From: Ascarosepion bandense
Lineage: Eukaryota; Mollusca; Cephalopoda; Sepiida; Sepiidae
DNA length: 64,000 nt
Direction: 5' to 3'
NCBI GenBank assembly: GCA_037127315.1
Contig: JBBBDQ010000754.1
Location: 1,880,001-1,944,000, forward strand
Part shown: piece after piece, positions 42,459-52,840 of the stretch
Numbering within the stretch: the stretch's first letter is position 1
How the letters are laid out: every line of letters starts with the position of its first letter
Translations under genes and position numbers: made by a program
The notes under the pieces: generated by a model
What the model was told of the DNA's origin: nothing
What the model saw: the letters and a program-made list of their open reading frames with translations, nothing else
The model's database searches: none

Positions 42459-42596
42459 CCTGAAGAAGCTCGGAGCGTGCAATGCCTTAATATCGTAAAC
42501 ATGGTAATAAACATGAGGACAATAGTCCGAACAATGTAAGAAAATTTAAATACATTTATGATGTACAAACTATATATATATATATATATATATATA
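42459..42596 (+). mobile_element. Penelope-type 3' end with (TA)n tail
   Basis: 'cctgaagaagctcggagcgt' begins the motif; about 75 bp later (TA)n starts at 42571. The coding part is missing. Confidence 0.4.
42571..42596. repeat. (TA)n microsatellite between Penelope end and SINE II
   Basis: About 26 bp of TA that serves as the 3' end of both neighbours, which face each other. Confidence 0.9.
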
Positions 42597-42727
42597 AATT
42601 CATCCGCAAACAGATCTGTTTCACTGTTTCGGTACGGTTAGACTCCGATTGATTTTAACCCAGGATTAGAAACCCGACCGACTTGGCGTCAGTCGGCGAT
42701 TCTACCTCTGTGCCATGTGTATTTAGG
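42597..42727 (-). mobile_element. SINE family II, 3' half
   Basis: 'catccgcaaacagatctgtt', 'acggttagactccgattgat' and B-box complement 'ggattagaaacccgaccgac' are present; the upstream leader is cut off after 'gtgccatgtg'. Confidence 0.7.
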
Positions 42728-42964
42728 CAAGAAATGCTCTTTGAGACTTGTCACATTAAATAATTTGCAAACATTATGTCTGCTTATTTTTAATAACATC
42801 TGTTATATTAGTACGAATGAAATTTTTGATTATTTTTTCCATCCTGTTTGTAGCCTATCATCTAGTTGCAATAGAAGAGTTTGATATCTTTAGGGTCTTA
42901 TGTTTTGTTTGATGTGTATTGAAGATTTTTGAAATATATTTATATAAACATACCTTTACGCTGA

Positions 42965-43425
42965 AAATATAAAATTATGCACAAAATATCTCTAAAATTA
43001 CGTAGTAAATATTTAGATTTCGGCAAGAAATATTCCATAGAAATGGATATAGCGCCAAACCAAATCAGCCAACCAAATTCACTACGGTTAATTTGGTTGT
43101 GGCATCTTTCGCTTGCGATCAATCCCCACAAATGTTCATACTGGTTCGGTTTTATATTCAGCCAAAGATTTCTCAACGGATCTGAGCGACTAACGGTACA
43201 GATCACTAGTTGACGAAGGAACAGGAAGCAGTGACACATTCTTGGGTCAAGTGGACCAAAAGAGCAGGCGTAAAGTTACATAACATTCCAAAACCTGTCA
43301 TCTTTTCGGGGTTCAACCGTATCTATTAGTAAAGATCAGAAATATTATAACTCAAGCGATGTCATGATACTGTTCAAAATTTATAATCTTTCTAATTTAA
43401 TATTATCTATTATTAGACTACACAG
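42965..43425. repeat. unclassified repeat R4, copy 2
   Basis: Shares nearly all its length with 43705-44080: 'gcgccaaaccaaatcagcca', 'ccccacaaatgttcata', 'gatctgagcgac', 'acaggaagcagtgacacatt'. A minus-strand ORF of about 90 codons is present in both copies but not in copy 1 at 17385, so its conservation probably reflects recent common origin. Confidence 0.85.
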
Positions 43426-43429
43426 TTTT

Positions 43430-43646
43430 TTTAATCGTTTCACTCGCGGTAGTGCCACAGGGGATAAGAGAGCATAAAAACTGGACACCATAATAGTTCG
43501 TTTGATGCACATGTTATTGTGCAGTATTAAAAAAGAACCATTCTATTTTCATTTACAATTATTCATTTGGCAATAAATACTAAAAATCGTATGAAATACA
43601 TGATTTCTTTTCAAAAACTGGGGTGGCTTAATAATTATGGCTGGTA

Positions 43647-43650
<4 letters not shown>
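43430..43650. repeat. R2 repeat, copy 2 (inverted to copy 1)
   Basis: 'gtttgatgcacatgttat', 'ccattctattttcat', 'ggcaataaatactaaaaatc' and 'ttaataattatggctggt' are the complement of 8607-8860. A few bases at 43437-43490 may be a LINE 3' UTR trace. Confidence 0.6.

Positions 43651-43698
<48 letters not shown>
43650..43698. repeat. (TA)n microsatellite
   Basis: About 49 bp of TA. Confidence 0.97.
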
Positions 43699-43701
<3 letters not shown>

Positions 43702-43704
43702 CAT

Positions 43705-44085
43705 GCCCTTACGCTAAAAATCTAAAATTATGCACAAAATATCTGTAGTTAAAATCATAAAATTACGTAGCATGAAATAATCAATAGAAATGGATATGGC
43801 GCCAAACCAAATCAGCCAACCAAATTCAATACGGTTACTTTGGCTGTGGCATCTTTCGCCTGTGATCGATCCCCACAAATGTTCATATTGGTTCGGTTTT
43901 ATATTTAGCCAAAGATTTCTCAACGGATCTGAGCGACCAGCGGTACAGATCACTAGCTGACGAAGGAACAGGAAGCAGTGACACATTCATGGATCAAGTG
44001 GACCAAAAGAGAACGCGTAAAATTACATAACATTCCAAAACCTGTCATCTTTTCGGGGTTCAACAGTATCTATTAGTAAACCGTA
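43705..44085. repeat. unclassified repeat R4, copy 3
   Basis: Direct copy of 42965-43340 about 740 bp downstream; differs by a deletion near 43750-43780. It runs to 'cggggttcaacagtatctat'. Confidence 0.85.
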
Positions 44086-44109
44086 GAGAAACTCTTTGTT
44101 CCTCATTAT

Positions 44110-44112
<3 letters not shown>

Positions 44113-44205
<93 letters not shown>
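44113..44205. repeat. (AC)n(AT)n microsatellite
   Basis: About 43 bp of AC and about 48 bp of AT, beside repeat R4. Confidence 0.97.
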
Positions 44206-44364
44206 TCCCATATTACGATTGAGCTTTCTAGAGAACAAAATTTAAAAAAACAGTTTCCACTTTTGATATATAAGCATGACTCTTCAGAAATAAATTGAGT
44301 TCTTTCGGTGACTACCGTGTATATACACTGCTCATATATAACACGTTAACATTTCTATTCTTTG

Positions 44365-44425
44365 ATTCCAAGCGCCTATGGCTTAGAAAGTCGCGACTCC
44401 GTCTGACACCAAATCGGTAAATATG
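44365..44425 (+). mobile_element. possible trace of SINE II tRNA-like domain
   Basis: 'agcgcctatggcttagaaag' and 'gactccgtctgacaccaaat' resemble 45350-45400 in order. No B box survives. Confidence 0.35.
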
Positions 44426-44544
44426 ATTGTGACTGCAGTATCAGTTACATAGAGAGAACCACTCCCTATACTAATATCAAGCAGCATGTTCCACTGAAAA
44501 TCAGGTATCATATCTGGCAAGAAAACGTACTTATCTCTAACGCA

Positions 44545-44735
44545 TATAGTTCCTCAATTTGTGAACATCTCATAAAATAAAGAAAGTGTGAAACAGAGTT
44601 TAATGTGGATCAGTTTTCCGTATTGGCTAATTCACATTCACTTTTTCATTTGAAAGTGCTGGATTTTGTTTCCATCAGGACTTGCAAACCTTCTCTATGT
44701 AAAGAACGAGAGTGTTTCCCAGCCTTGTTGTGATG
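44545..44735 (+). pseudogene. Penelope-like element, end of GIY-YIG endonuclease
   Basis: One frame with a single stop: SSICEHLIK, stop, RKCETEFNVDQFSVLANSHS, LFHLKVLDFVSIRTCKPSLCKE. The AEHL-like start and the LKVLE..FI...KPSLCKQ-like end are typical of the last part of the Penelope GIY-YIG domain. The first part with YIG is not readable. Confidence 0.65.
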
Positions 44736-45199
44736 AGTCTCTATTAGTTCATTCCTCCTTCTCATCAATGACCAATTAATTTCTCACATCTATTATTTTT
44801 TACAGTATATTCTCCCAATTATAATATTTAATGAGCAGGAGTGAAACCGGTTATTTCCTGTTTAAAAGTTATCCTCTTTATGCCCTGTAATATAAAAATA
44901 ATTCTTTAAGCATTAATCAAGCTCTGTACGACAAAACATCTGTTTAAATATAGAATGCATTTGATGACGACTGAGAAAGTCCTAACGACTTGAGGCGAGA
45001 ACAGCTACAGTACCAACCGCCACACGCCACACGACAGGAAAATAACACTTCTGCAAATCAGAAGAAATTTACTTAGTTTTTCATCCTTCTCTCCAGTCTA
45101 CGGAAGTCTTAAATACAACAGACATTTAGCAATAACTACTTGTTTAATCTTTCTGAATTCAGCGATCTTGTTACGAATATACGCTCTCATACCCTGACT
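44736..45199. other. probable 3' remainder of the Penelope relic
   Basis: No coding motif. No clean hammerhead-like core was found, although 'aatgagcaggagtgaaaccg' near 44830 is suggestive. Confidence 0.3.
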
Positions 45200-45488
45200 G
45201 AGCACTCTGAAAGAATGGTAAACTTTTTAAAACAGTAGCTACTCTGGCATCTATACATCGTTCATTCAGCAATGAATTAGAACACTCTCAGCTATTGGGC
45301 GTGTATAATGATAATATACGCGCTAAAAGGTCTGCCTTCTTCTACCCAGCGCAAATAGCTCAGAAGTAGAATCGCCGACTGATACCAGTTTGGTTGGGTT
45401 TCAATCCTGAGTAAAAGCCAGTCGGGTGTCTAACCGTACTGATGAGCTGTGATACAGCAAACAGCTCTGTCTGCGGATGAATTTATAT
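45200..45488 (+). mobile_element. SINE family II, near full length
   Basis: Leader from 'gagcactctgaaagaatggt', then 'gagtagctactctggcatct'-like sequence, 'attgggcgtgtataatgat', tRNA-like domain 'gcgcaaatagctcagaagta' (A box) and 'gttgggtttcaatcctgagt' (B box), then 'tctgtctgcggatgaattta'. The only well-kept plus-strand copy; it shows clearly that ~150 bp precede the tRNA-like domain. Confidence 0.82.
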
Positions 45489-46289
45489 ATTTTGGATAAA
45501 TTTCGTGCCCTAATGAACGCTAGCAATTTGTCAACCGTTATATTTGAAGCAGAAAATAAATGTTCACTAATTTTTAGCAACACAGTCTTCCGGTTACATT
45601 TGTTACCAAAACTCACATCCCTGATGATGATTTCGGATAGAGGTTGAAAGTACTTGGGCACCTTGAGAAATGAATGATAATAACATTTGTCAACGCTACA
45701 GCTCATGTCTGGCATCTTTTGATTATAATACGCGAAAGATTATCTGTGAGTATGAACGAATTTTATGAAAAATAAACAAACAATTTTTGCAATTTATTTA
45801 ATCTATCATGTTTAAAAGACAATTTGTTACCGAAACACACAAATATGTATATATTGTATGTACATCAATATTTTAATTATGCAGCAAATAGTTTTCAATT
45901 TGTACGTGAAGACTGAGTTGTGTATGAAACAATGACTCATGCTACCACCCAAGAAATATATATATATATATAATTAATAGATAATTTTATAGGTCTGTTA
46001 TTATAAATCCACCATTATTTTATTAACTCCAGTAGTCAATGTGCGATATTGTATTTTAAACAAATTTTTCAGATGGCTTATATTTCGGTATACAATTTTT
46101 TCCTGCCGAACAATGATTGTACATAAATCACGCAAAACGTCTACGTGATTTGCCTTCATTGCACCACGTTTATCATAGATACGCCAATGAAACACATCTC
46201 CCGAGTCTTTTTTTTTCTATAATTCTCGGTTATTTATAACCTGGTATCACAATATTATTAAGATGTTTTTCCTATGATATATGCCCATA
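45489..46289. other. no recognised feature
   Basis: Apart from a short (TA)n at 45955-45972 nothing matches elsewhere. ORFs of 64-104 codons (45401-45715, 46001-46195, both minus) have no supported motif. Confidence 0.35.
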
Positions 46290-46620
46290 GTCCTCGGTTT
46301 GATGATAGACTTCAACCGGCAGCAAGACATCAATTCGAGAGATTGAAGATTTGAAGAGCATGGAACAAGCTCTACATTGATTTTGTTGCTGTGCGCACCC
46401 CAACCAGGCCGTTAGCGTCTCATAAGTCCCTTTTCTTTGTTACTATGACAGAAGTGCAAATAATGAACTCCCAAACAATGCACTATTAAAGTAAAAAAAT
46501 ATATATATAGTAAACATACCTGCAGTATATTTTCATATTAAAAGATTGCCAAAAATAAATATTTATAGTAAAATTACCAACAAAACATTTTATTGGACAT
46601 TGTTTATATTTCAGCATTAA
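46290..46620. repeat. unclassified repeat R1, copy 4
   Basis: 'ccggcagcaagacatc', 'gagcatggaacaagctctac' and 'aatgaactcccaaacaatg' correspond to 40680-40800 and 41890-42000. Confidence 0.6.
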
Positions 46621-46679
46621 ATAATCTTTGAAGTTTGATATAGGGCTAAGCAATCAACAGAATAAACGAATCTTTTGTG

Positions 46680-47325
46680 TCATATCTAAACTTATTTATA
46701 AATGGAACTTTGTCTGAGTTTGTATGTCTGTATGTATGTCCGTTACCTATAGACTCCGAAGCGGCTGAACCGATTTTTTTGAACGTTTACACAGTTGTAC
46801 TCTAGGCGTCTGCGAGTGTTCTTAGCAAGGTTTTGTGTCGAGGTACTCCCGATAAATATCGAAAATCGATAATCGAAAAAATCGGGTTATAGAAGGAGTG
46901 GTCCGATTTTAATCAAATTTGATACACTCATAGACAAAGACATAAGAAACGATATTAAAAAGTTGCTGTATGTCTGTACTTTTTCAGCCCTTTTATTTTA
47001 GATTTTGCCTCGGGTTTGGCTGTAAGTAGGTATAATTGTTGTTCTTAGTCTCAGCCATGATACCATTTACTCGGAGGACTTATTTAACCTTCGAAATTAG
47101 TTTACGACGAAGACAACTTATTTGATATGGATACAAGGGAATCAAAATTTGACTTACATCGATTCATTTTTCTTTCAGTCTATGGTTTCACTTTAACTTG
47201 AAACAATTATTGCTTCTTATATAGTCTTAGTCTTTCGTGTCAACGTCCAAAGAGTCTGAGCTCCAGGACCATGGATTAGTTTTAAAGTTTTCATTCCACA
47301 CGAGCGACGCCGGGCTATACTGATA

Positions 47326-47327
<2 letters not shown>
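46680..47327 (+). mobile_element. Helitron-like non-autonomous element, copy 5
   Basis: 5' end TCATATCTAAACTTATTTAT, TG-rich part, full core, 'gtctcagccatgataccatt', 'gagctccaggaccatggatt', then hairpin 'cgagcgacgccggg', CTATACTG and ATAG followed by T. The terminal CTAG has become ATAG. It abuts a (TA)n run that is the tail of a SINE II copy. Confidence 0.72.

Positions 47328-47369
<42 letters not shown>
47328..47369. repeat. (TA)n microsatellite
   Basis: About 42 bp of TA between Helitron-like element and SINE II. Confidence 0.97.
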
Positions 47370-47371
<2 letters not shown>

Positions 47372-47638
47372 ATACGCACACAGATCTGTTTCGCTGTATC
47401 ACAGCTCATCAGTACGATTGCTTTTTAACCCAGGATTGAAACCCGACCGAATTGGCATCAGTCGGCGATTCTCCCTCTGGGCTACGGGCGTTCGGTAGAA
47501 GAAGGCAGACTTTTTAGCGTGTATATTATCATTACAGGCGCCCAATAGCCAGAGTGCTCTAATTAATTTTACTGAATGAGCGATGCGTACATGCCAGAGT
47601 AGCTACCATTTTTCAAATCTACCATTCTTCCAGAGTGC

Positions 47639-47645
<7 letters not shown>
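47370..47645 (-). mobile_element. SINE family II, near full length
   Basis: Minus strand: leader, tRNA-like domain with 'gcccgtagcccagagggaga' (A box region) and 'gtcgggtttcaatcctgggt' (B box), 3' part with 'tctgtgtgcgtatgac' and (TA)n. The left end lies against a Helitron-like element, the right end against another (TA)n. Confidence 0.8.

Positions 47646-47685
<40 letters not shown>
47641..47685. repeat. (TA)n microsatellite
   Basis: About 43 bp of TA. Confidence 0.97.
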
Positions 47686-48915
47686 TTGTGTGGTTGATTT
47701 TTCCGTTGATATGATCTCCTAATCGCTACACTTGACAGATGAATAGTAAAGTTTCATTTCTTTACCATTTATGACTTCAACTTATAAAAAACACCCAGAG
47801 AAAACAATTTTGGGTCAGCAGCTTGACTTACTGGTTTTTGAATGTTCTGATATAATGGAAACATTGAACTCTTTGCGGCCTGATGAGATATGTACCAATA
47901 TCTTACTCGTCGAATTAAATTGTAGATTAAAACCGCTATAGATGGTTTGTTTTTAAGCTTTCATGTGTATTTAAGTGAGATCTAATTGATCTATGGTCAG
48001 AGACATGTAATGTGAGTCTTCTTGTTAAAAATGTTATAATATATCCAATAAAATTATTTACTAATTTGGGTTAGTCAAGAACAGTTTTTTAAGAGACATG
48101 TAAATTCGATAATCATGTTGGTTCTCTTTAATTAATACTTTTGAAAATCTTGCCAGCAATTTTTTTTAATTTTCTTATCGTAGAAATGGATATATTGTCA
48201 ATTAGAGTTGTGTAATTCGTGCGATCGGTATCTATCTACGAGTGTAAACAGATCGACTAGGTTACGATCATAAAACTTTACGTTTGCTTCACGTTTGGTC
48301 TTTGGGCGCATACTCCACAAAGATACGAAACGAACTCCTTTACAATATCTGCAATGATTAAGCCCACCGCATTAACATTGATTGGGGTACGATTTACCAG
48401 CAAAGAAACATCTTTAGCCTGTTGATACCTTCATGCTGAATATGTAACAAATTTGCGAGAAAACACAAACGAATCAACATTAGAAACAGTGAGTCTTCTC
48501 GATCATGACGAATTTTCCTAGGCACCAAATCCATAAGTCAGACTTAATCTGTCTGTCCACGACAATCACGTTGACGTTCGTAAGGAAGCTAAGTTTTGTT
48601 TCTCTATATAATAAAGAGTGGAGCAAAACGGGTCCCTTGCAGAACACAGCTATTTTAGTTTTTGAGTTCAGGTAATTAAAATTGAGTCATTGGAATTTTG
48701 AGGAACGAGTCATTGGCGGCAGTTACGGAATTACAAATCCATTGTTTGCCACCAGAGTGTTATGACTTCTGGAGTTTCCGGAAAATACTTTACGTTTTAC
48801 ATCCGCGGATGTAAAGTTAAACAAAGGCTCTGGGAGGAAAAGATCTTTCTCGCGGGCTTGCATGTCAATTAAACAATTAGCATTTCCCTTGGAAAATGGG
48901 CGTTTCCTTTCCTTT
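47686..48915. other. unique-looking sequence, no gene recognised
   Basis: The longest block without any repeat I can match in the window. No ORF of note. Candidate for host intron or intergenic DNA. Confidence 0.4.
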
Positions 48916-48918
48916 TCT

Positions 48919-48955
48919 TTTTTTTTTTTTTTTTTGTAGCAGATTAAAGAAGCTG
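48919..48955 (+). other. possible microexon-like signal pair
   Basis: A run of about 18 T ends in 'gtag', a strong acceptor pattern. Eighteen bases later 'gtgaga' fits a donor. The enclosed bases encode QIKEAG in one frame. Such pairs also arise by chance in T-rich DNA. Confidence 0.12.
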
Positions 48956-49457
48956 GGGTGAGAAGAACCTAAAAAACCCTAATGATAGCGGTGTGGAGCC
49001 ACCTTACTATTTTTCGGGTTTTCTTTTCTGACTGGGAAAACAGGCTGCAGTGTAGTGACTCGTTTTGCCCTGTTTGGCACGGAAATCTTTTCTTTTTCAA
49101 AACTTTTTCCTTATCCGCCCACTTCATTCTCTTTTCAAAGAAAAGTTTTGAGGTGGTGGCCATTTTTTCCGACTCCGTATCAAATTCCAATTTTTCACGT
49201 GTTTTTTCGGCTGTTGTTGTTGGTGTTAGATTTTTCGATGTTCTTTTGCTATATTTTAATATTATAATGTTTTTCTGTAGGTTCAGAGTTGCTATTAGTT
49301 ACCATAGAAAAAACCATATATGGTAATCTAAAAGTTGGTTTGTAGAACTGTCTTTAACAAACATTTATTTAAAAAAAAAAAAACGGACGAGAGGATGAAT
49401 TCTCGTGCGGTCCCGTGAATATTTTTTAACAAATCTGAAAAGACATTGAATACTAGA

Positions 49458-49694
49458 ATGAAGATGGCAAGAATTTTTTTACTTGTGTGTTTGTTTTGTA
49501 TGGCGAGGTTTGGTTATATGAAAGCGCTTGAACATATTAAACATTACGCCAAATATTTTTACAATTTATATCCCGAAAAGATAAAAAATCACATCAAAAA
49601 TTATATAAAAGTACCTAACCACAGAATCTTGTCATTCATTTTGAAAGAAACCTGCATAAAAGAGGGGTTGCTGCCCAAATGCACAATCAGTTAA
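49458..49694 (+). CDS. hypothetical small protein, possible secreted peptide
   Basis: Not recognised. From the Met at 49458 the 78-residue product starts MKMARIFLLVCLFCMARFG: two basic residues, then a hydrophobic stretch ending in small residues, as in a signal peptide. The rest is basic (repeated IKNHIKNYIK) and ends ETCIKEGLLPKCTIS with two Cys. An upstream in-frame Met lies at 49446. No copy is seen elsewhere in the window, which is a mild argument against a repeat origin. Codon use is AT-rich like the surrounding DNA, so chance is quite possible. Confidence 0.22.
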   Translation: MKMARIFLLVCLFCMARFGYMKALEHIKHYAKYFYNLYPEKIKNHIKNYIKVPNHRILSFILKETCIKEGLLPKCTIS

Positions 49695-49887
49695 ATATAT
49701 TATATATATTTTAATGCACCTATGAAACTTTGAAGTTTGCATGATTGAAACAAGTTCGCCCATCATGTGATAAGAATCTGCACGTTTGTTCGTTACATTC
49801 TGTATTCTTACCTTGATATCGAACATTTAATGACAAAAATCTGCTCGTCTAAAATGTCTTTCACCAATGAAATACTAAAAAATTCGG

Positions 49888-50046
49888 AAATGTTTTTGGC
49901 TCATCTAATAAAAAATAAGAATATATCCAAATGTTGGATAAATTTTGTCTTTATTTTCACCTGAAATTAAAGTTAAAATACAATGTTTAGAATGGCTCAT
50001 GATTAAACCTAACAGACATTCATTGTGTGTTGTATTTAACAGATAT
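49888..50046 (+). repeat. unclassified repeat R3, copy 2
   Basis: 'ccaaatgttggataa', 'ctttattttcacctgaaatt' and 'cattgtgtgttgtatttaac' are in the same order as at 9390-9490. Confidence 0.6.
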
Positions 50047-50073
50047 GCTTAAAAAATTATCTGCTGTCTTGAT

Positions 50074-50078
<5 letters not shown>

Positions 50079-50113
<35 letters not shown>

Positions 50114-50132
50114 TACAATACCTGCTGCCTTG

Positions 50133-50169
<37 letters not shown>

Positions 50170-50192
50170 ATATATATATATATATATATATA
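50079..50192. repeat. (AT)n, (CT)n and (AT)n microsatellites
   Basis: AT at 50079-50110, CT at 50139-50166, TA at 50169-50192. The word 'ctgctgtcttgatat' before the first AT run is repeated as 'ctgctgccttgatac' before the CT run, so the second block may be a local duplication. Confidence 0.93.
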
Positions 50193-50329
50193 ACTGGCGT
50201 TGGGTGACCTTATGAGTACAGAAAAGGTTATAGAATTAGCTCAAAACAAATACAAGAGATAATATATTCGCTTAAACGAACGAAACTCAATTCTCCTGCA
50301 ATATAACCTTCCACTAATGCTTTCAAATT

Positions 50330-50686
50330 TCCCTTAACAAACCGGAAAAAGAAAGCAAGCCTACAAAGTACACATTGATTCCAGTGTTTGTGATTGTGAA
50401 CCTCAAAGGACGAGCATAAGAACTCGGGCAAACGCCAGTTCCACAAACAATTCAGAATGTATTGCTGGCGGAAAATCTGCAACGAACATTCGCCTTTCAC
50501 CAACTTTTCCCCACTTACCCCCCGATCATGTGACGACTATTGATGCTTTCATATCAAACGCAAATACGCCAAGTACAGAACGTCAATCTTGCGCGAAGCT
50601 CTGTCCAGACGAGATAAAAGGCGGCATATTTTCTTTGAATAGTCTCTTTAAGTCAGAGATGTAGACAACCTCCACTGGACCCGATT
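50330..50686 (+). other. open frame without ATG, 118 codons, possible exon
   Basis: From just after a TAA at about 50327 a frame stays open to a TAG at about 50684. It begins QTGKRKQAYKVHIDSS and contains CDCEPQRTSIRTRA, AGGKSATNIRLSP and CAKLCPDEIKGGIFS. Composition is mixed, with Cys, Pro, Thr and Ser, not the Phe/Leu/Tyr bias of chance frames here, and GC content rises locally. No family is recognised and splice sites are uncertain. The opposite strand has a 91-codon ORF. Confidence 0.2.
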
Positions 50687-50689
50687 AGC

Positions 50690-51180
50690 CTTCGGTGAAC
50701 TCAGACATTTGAAGACATTAATTCGACAAAATTTCTCCCCCTTTCCCTCAAACTCTTTTTCTGTTAAGTTCTGTGTCTGTAAACATATCAGACATATTGG
50801 ATGTGTAAAAAAATCAATGATAGCCGTTAAAAAGAACAGAATATATGTAGGACATTTTTATGTTTGTATAACATTAAACCAGTTTATTGTTAATTAAACT
50901 TATACGACATTTATATAGGGGGGATCGATATTGTTTATATAATTCTTTCAATTGTAATAAACCTCTTACGATACTTGTTTTCTTCTGTCCAGACTACCTG
51001 ACTTTAAACGTGCTACTATATTGGCAATTAGGTCCCAATGTTTTATTGTTGAACAAACTCAATGCAATTGTCATTTTTACGTCCACATTTTCTTTTAACA
51101 CAGTTCTTACGTGTGGATCTTTTACCGTTTTCTTGCTTCCTTGAAAACTACGATCTTCAAAAATTTAACTTCAACGTCAA
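50690..51180. other. no recognised feature
   Basis: AT-rich, no match seen; short hydrophobic ORFs only. Confidence 0.35.
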
Positions 51181-51184
51181 TCAC

Positions 51185-51640
51185 CATATTTTTCTTTTAA
51201 ACATTTCCCCGCAAGCAATGCGGTACCGCCACTGATGTGAAGGGGGCTACATAAGAGAGTTAAAGTTTTAGGCAGGAAAAGAGTGAAGAAAAAGATGAAC
51301 CAGCTACAGGGGAAGAAAAAGAAAGGACAAGAGAAGAATATGAACACAGGAATGAACACCGTAACGAAGGTAGAAAGAAAGGAAACGAACAAGACACACG
51401 GGGTGATGTGGAAAGTGCTGGATAAGAGATGGGAATTGACTTTGCATTTAAATTCTTGGAGGTTATAGCCGTCAGGAAATCAAGTATACGGAAGGGAGTT
51501 TCACAGGCGAAAAGAGCGGGAAAATAAGCAGGGGAGTAGACTTGTCGCCTATATATGGTTGATCTAACTGTAAAAGGGTCGGACCTTTTGTCTACTTGAA
51601 CCCTCTACAGTTTATAACATTGTCTCTATTCTCATTCGTT
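51185..51640 (-). pseudogene. LINE (Jockey/CR1-like) C-terminal end and 3' UTR
   Basis: The minus strand contains the equivalents of the WNSLP region ('gaaactcccttccgtatact') and YNLQEFKCKVN ('ataacctccaagaatttaaa'), then the 3' UTR with 'gtagccccc' and poly-T at 51186. Frames are broken; the closest relative by eye is the copy at 16279. Confidence 0.8.
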
Positions 51641-51763
51641 TTCTGTTTCCTTCCCTGTATCACGCTGCATTCTAGTGACATTGTTCGTGTGTGAAACTAA
51701 TAAAAAAGAATATGCAAAAATTTATACATTATCTGTAACAGAAAATATTTGGTAGCATAGATA

Positions 51764-52489
51764 TCATATCTAAACTTATTTATAAATGGAACTTTGTCTG
51801 TGTGTGTATGTATGTGTGTGTGTCTGTGTCCGTTACCTATAGACCCCGAAACAGCTGAACCAATTTTCTTGAAAATTTACGCAGTTGTACTATAAGCGTC
51901 TGTGAGTGTTCTTAGCTAGGTTTTGTATCGAGGTACTCACGATGAATATCGAAAATCGATAATCGAAAAAATTGGGTTATAGAAGGAATGGTCCGATTTT
52001 AATCAAATTTGATACACTCATAGACAAGAACATAAGTAACGATATTCAAAAGTTTCAAGATTGCAGTTCTTATAATACTGCAGAAAATCGATAATATATA
52101 TATATCAAAGGCAAGATGTTTGTGTGTCTGTGTCAGTTTATCTGCCTGTATGTCTGTATTTTTACAGTCCTTTTATTTTACTCTTTGATTCGGGTTTGGC
52201 TGTAAGTAGGTATAATTGTAGTTCTTAGTCTCAGTCATGATACCATATACAAAGAGAACTTATTTCGCCTTCAAAATTCAGTTTACGACGAAAAAAACTT
52301 ATTTGATATGGATACAAGGAAATCAAAATTTGACTTATATCGATTCATTTTTCTTTCAGTCTATGGTTTCGCTTTAATCGGAAACAACTATAGCTTTTTA
52401 GTCTTTCGTGCCATCGTCCAAAGAGTCTGAGCATTGATTAGTTTTAAAGCTTTCATTACACCCGAGTAACGCCGGGCTATACTGCTAGT
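51764..52489 (+). mobile_element. Helitron-like non-autonomous element, copy 6 (most complete)
   Basis: The reference copy of the family: A then TCATATCTAAACTTATTTAT at the 5' end; 3' end CCCGAGTAACGCCGGG, CTATACTG and CTAG followed by T. The A|TC...CTAG|T pattern is what Helitron insertion between A and T gives. Length 725 bp with no ORF. Confidence 0.75.
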
Positions 52490-52840
52490 TAGATATAATG
52501 AGAAATCAGTTCTAACAGGAGAGAACTGTCAAAAGAACAAGAATTAAGAAAACAGAAGATAACGATTGAAACTGAATTTTAATAAAGAAAAACTAAAATC
52601 ACAATCGAGAAGTACGATAGAGAAAACTGCTAGTATTGAACTTACGTTGACCTCTAACCATTTCAACAACAAATCAATAAGATGTTGCCACCAATCTAGA
52701 AATTTGCGTAGCTTCATCAAGTCTAGATGCCACCGAGGAAACTTCATCAGAATAATTAACAAGAAAGAATTAATGTAAAATGAACAGTCACTGAAGCTGC
52801 CATGACAGGTCAGGACCCATATCATTGCAGATTTTTCTGT
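52490..52840. other. no recognised feature
   Basis: No repeat matched with certainty; weak likeness of its right end to 4485-4520. Confidence 0.3.

Noticed and set aside
42940..43986. Two similar minus-strand ORFs starting MCHCFLFLRQLVIC
   Set aside because: They lie in two recent copies of repeat R4; the third copy at 17385 does not keep the frame, so the likeness is due to duplication and not selection.
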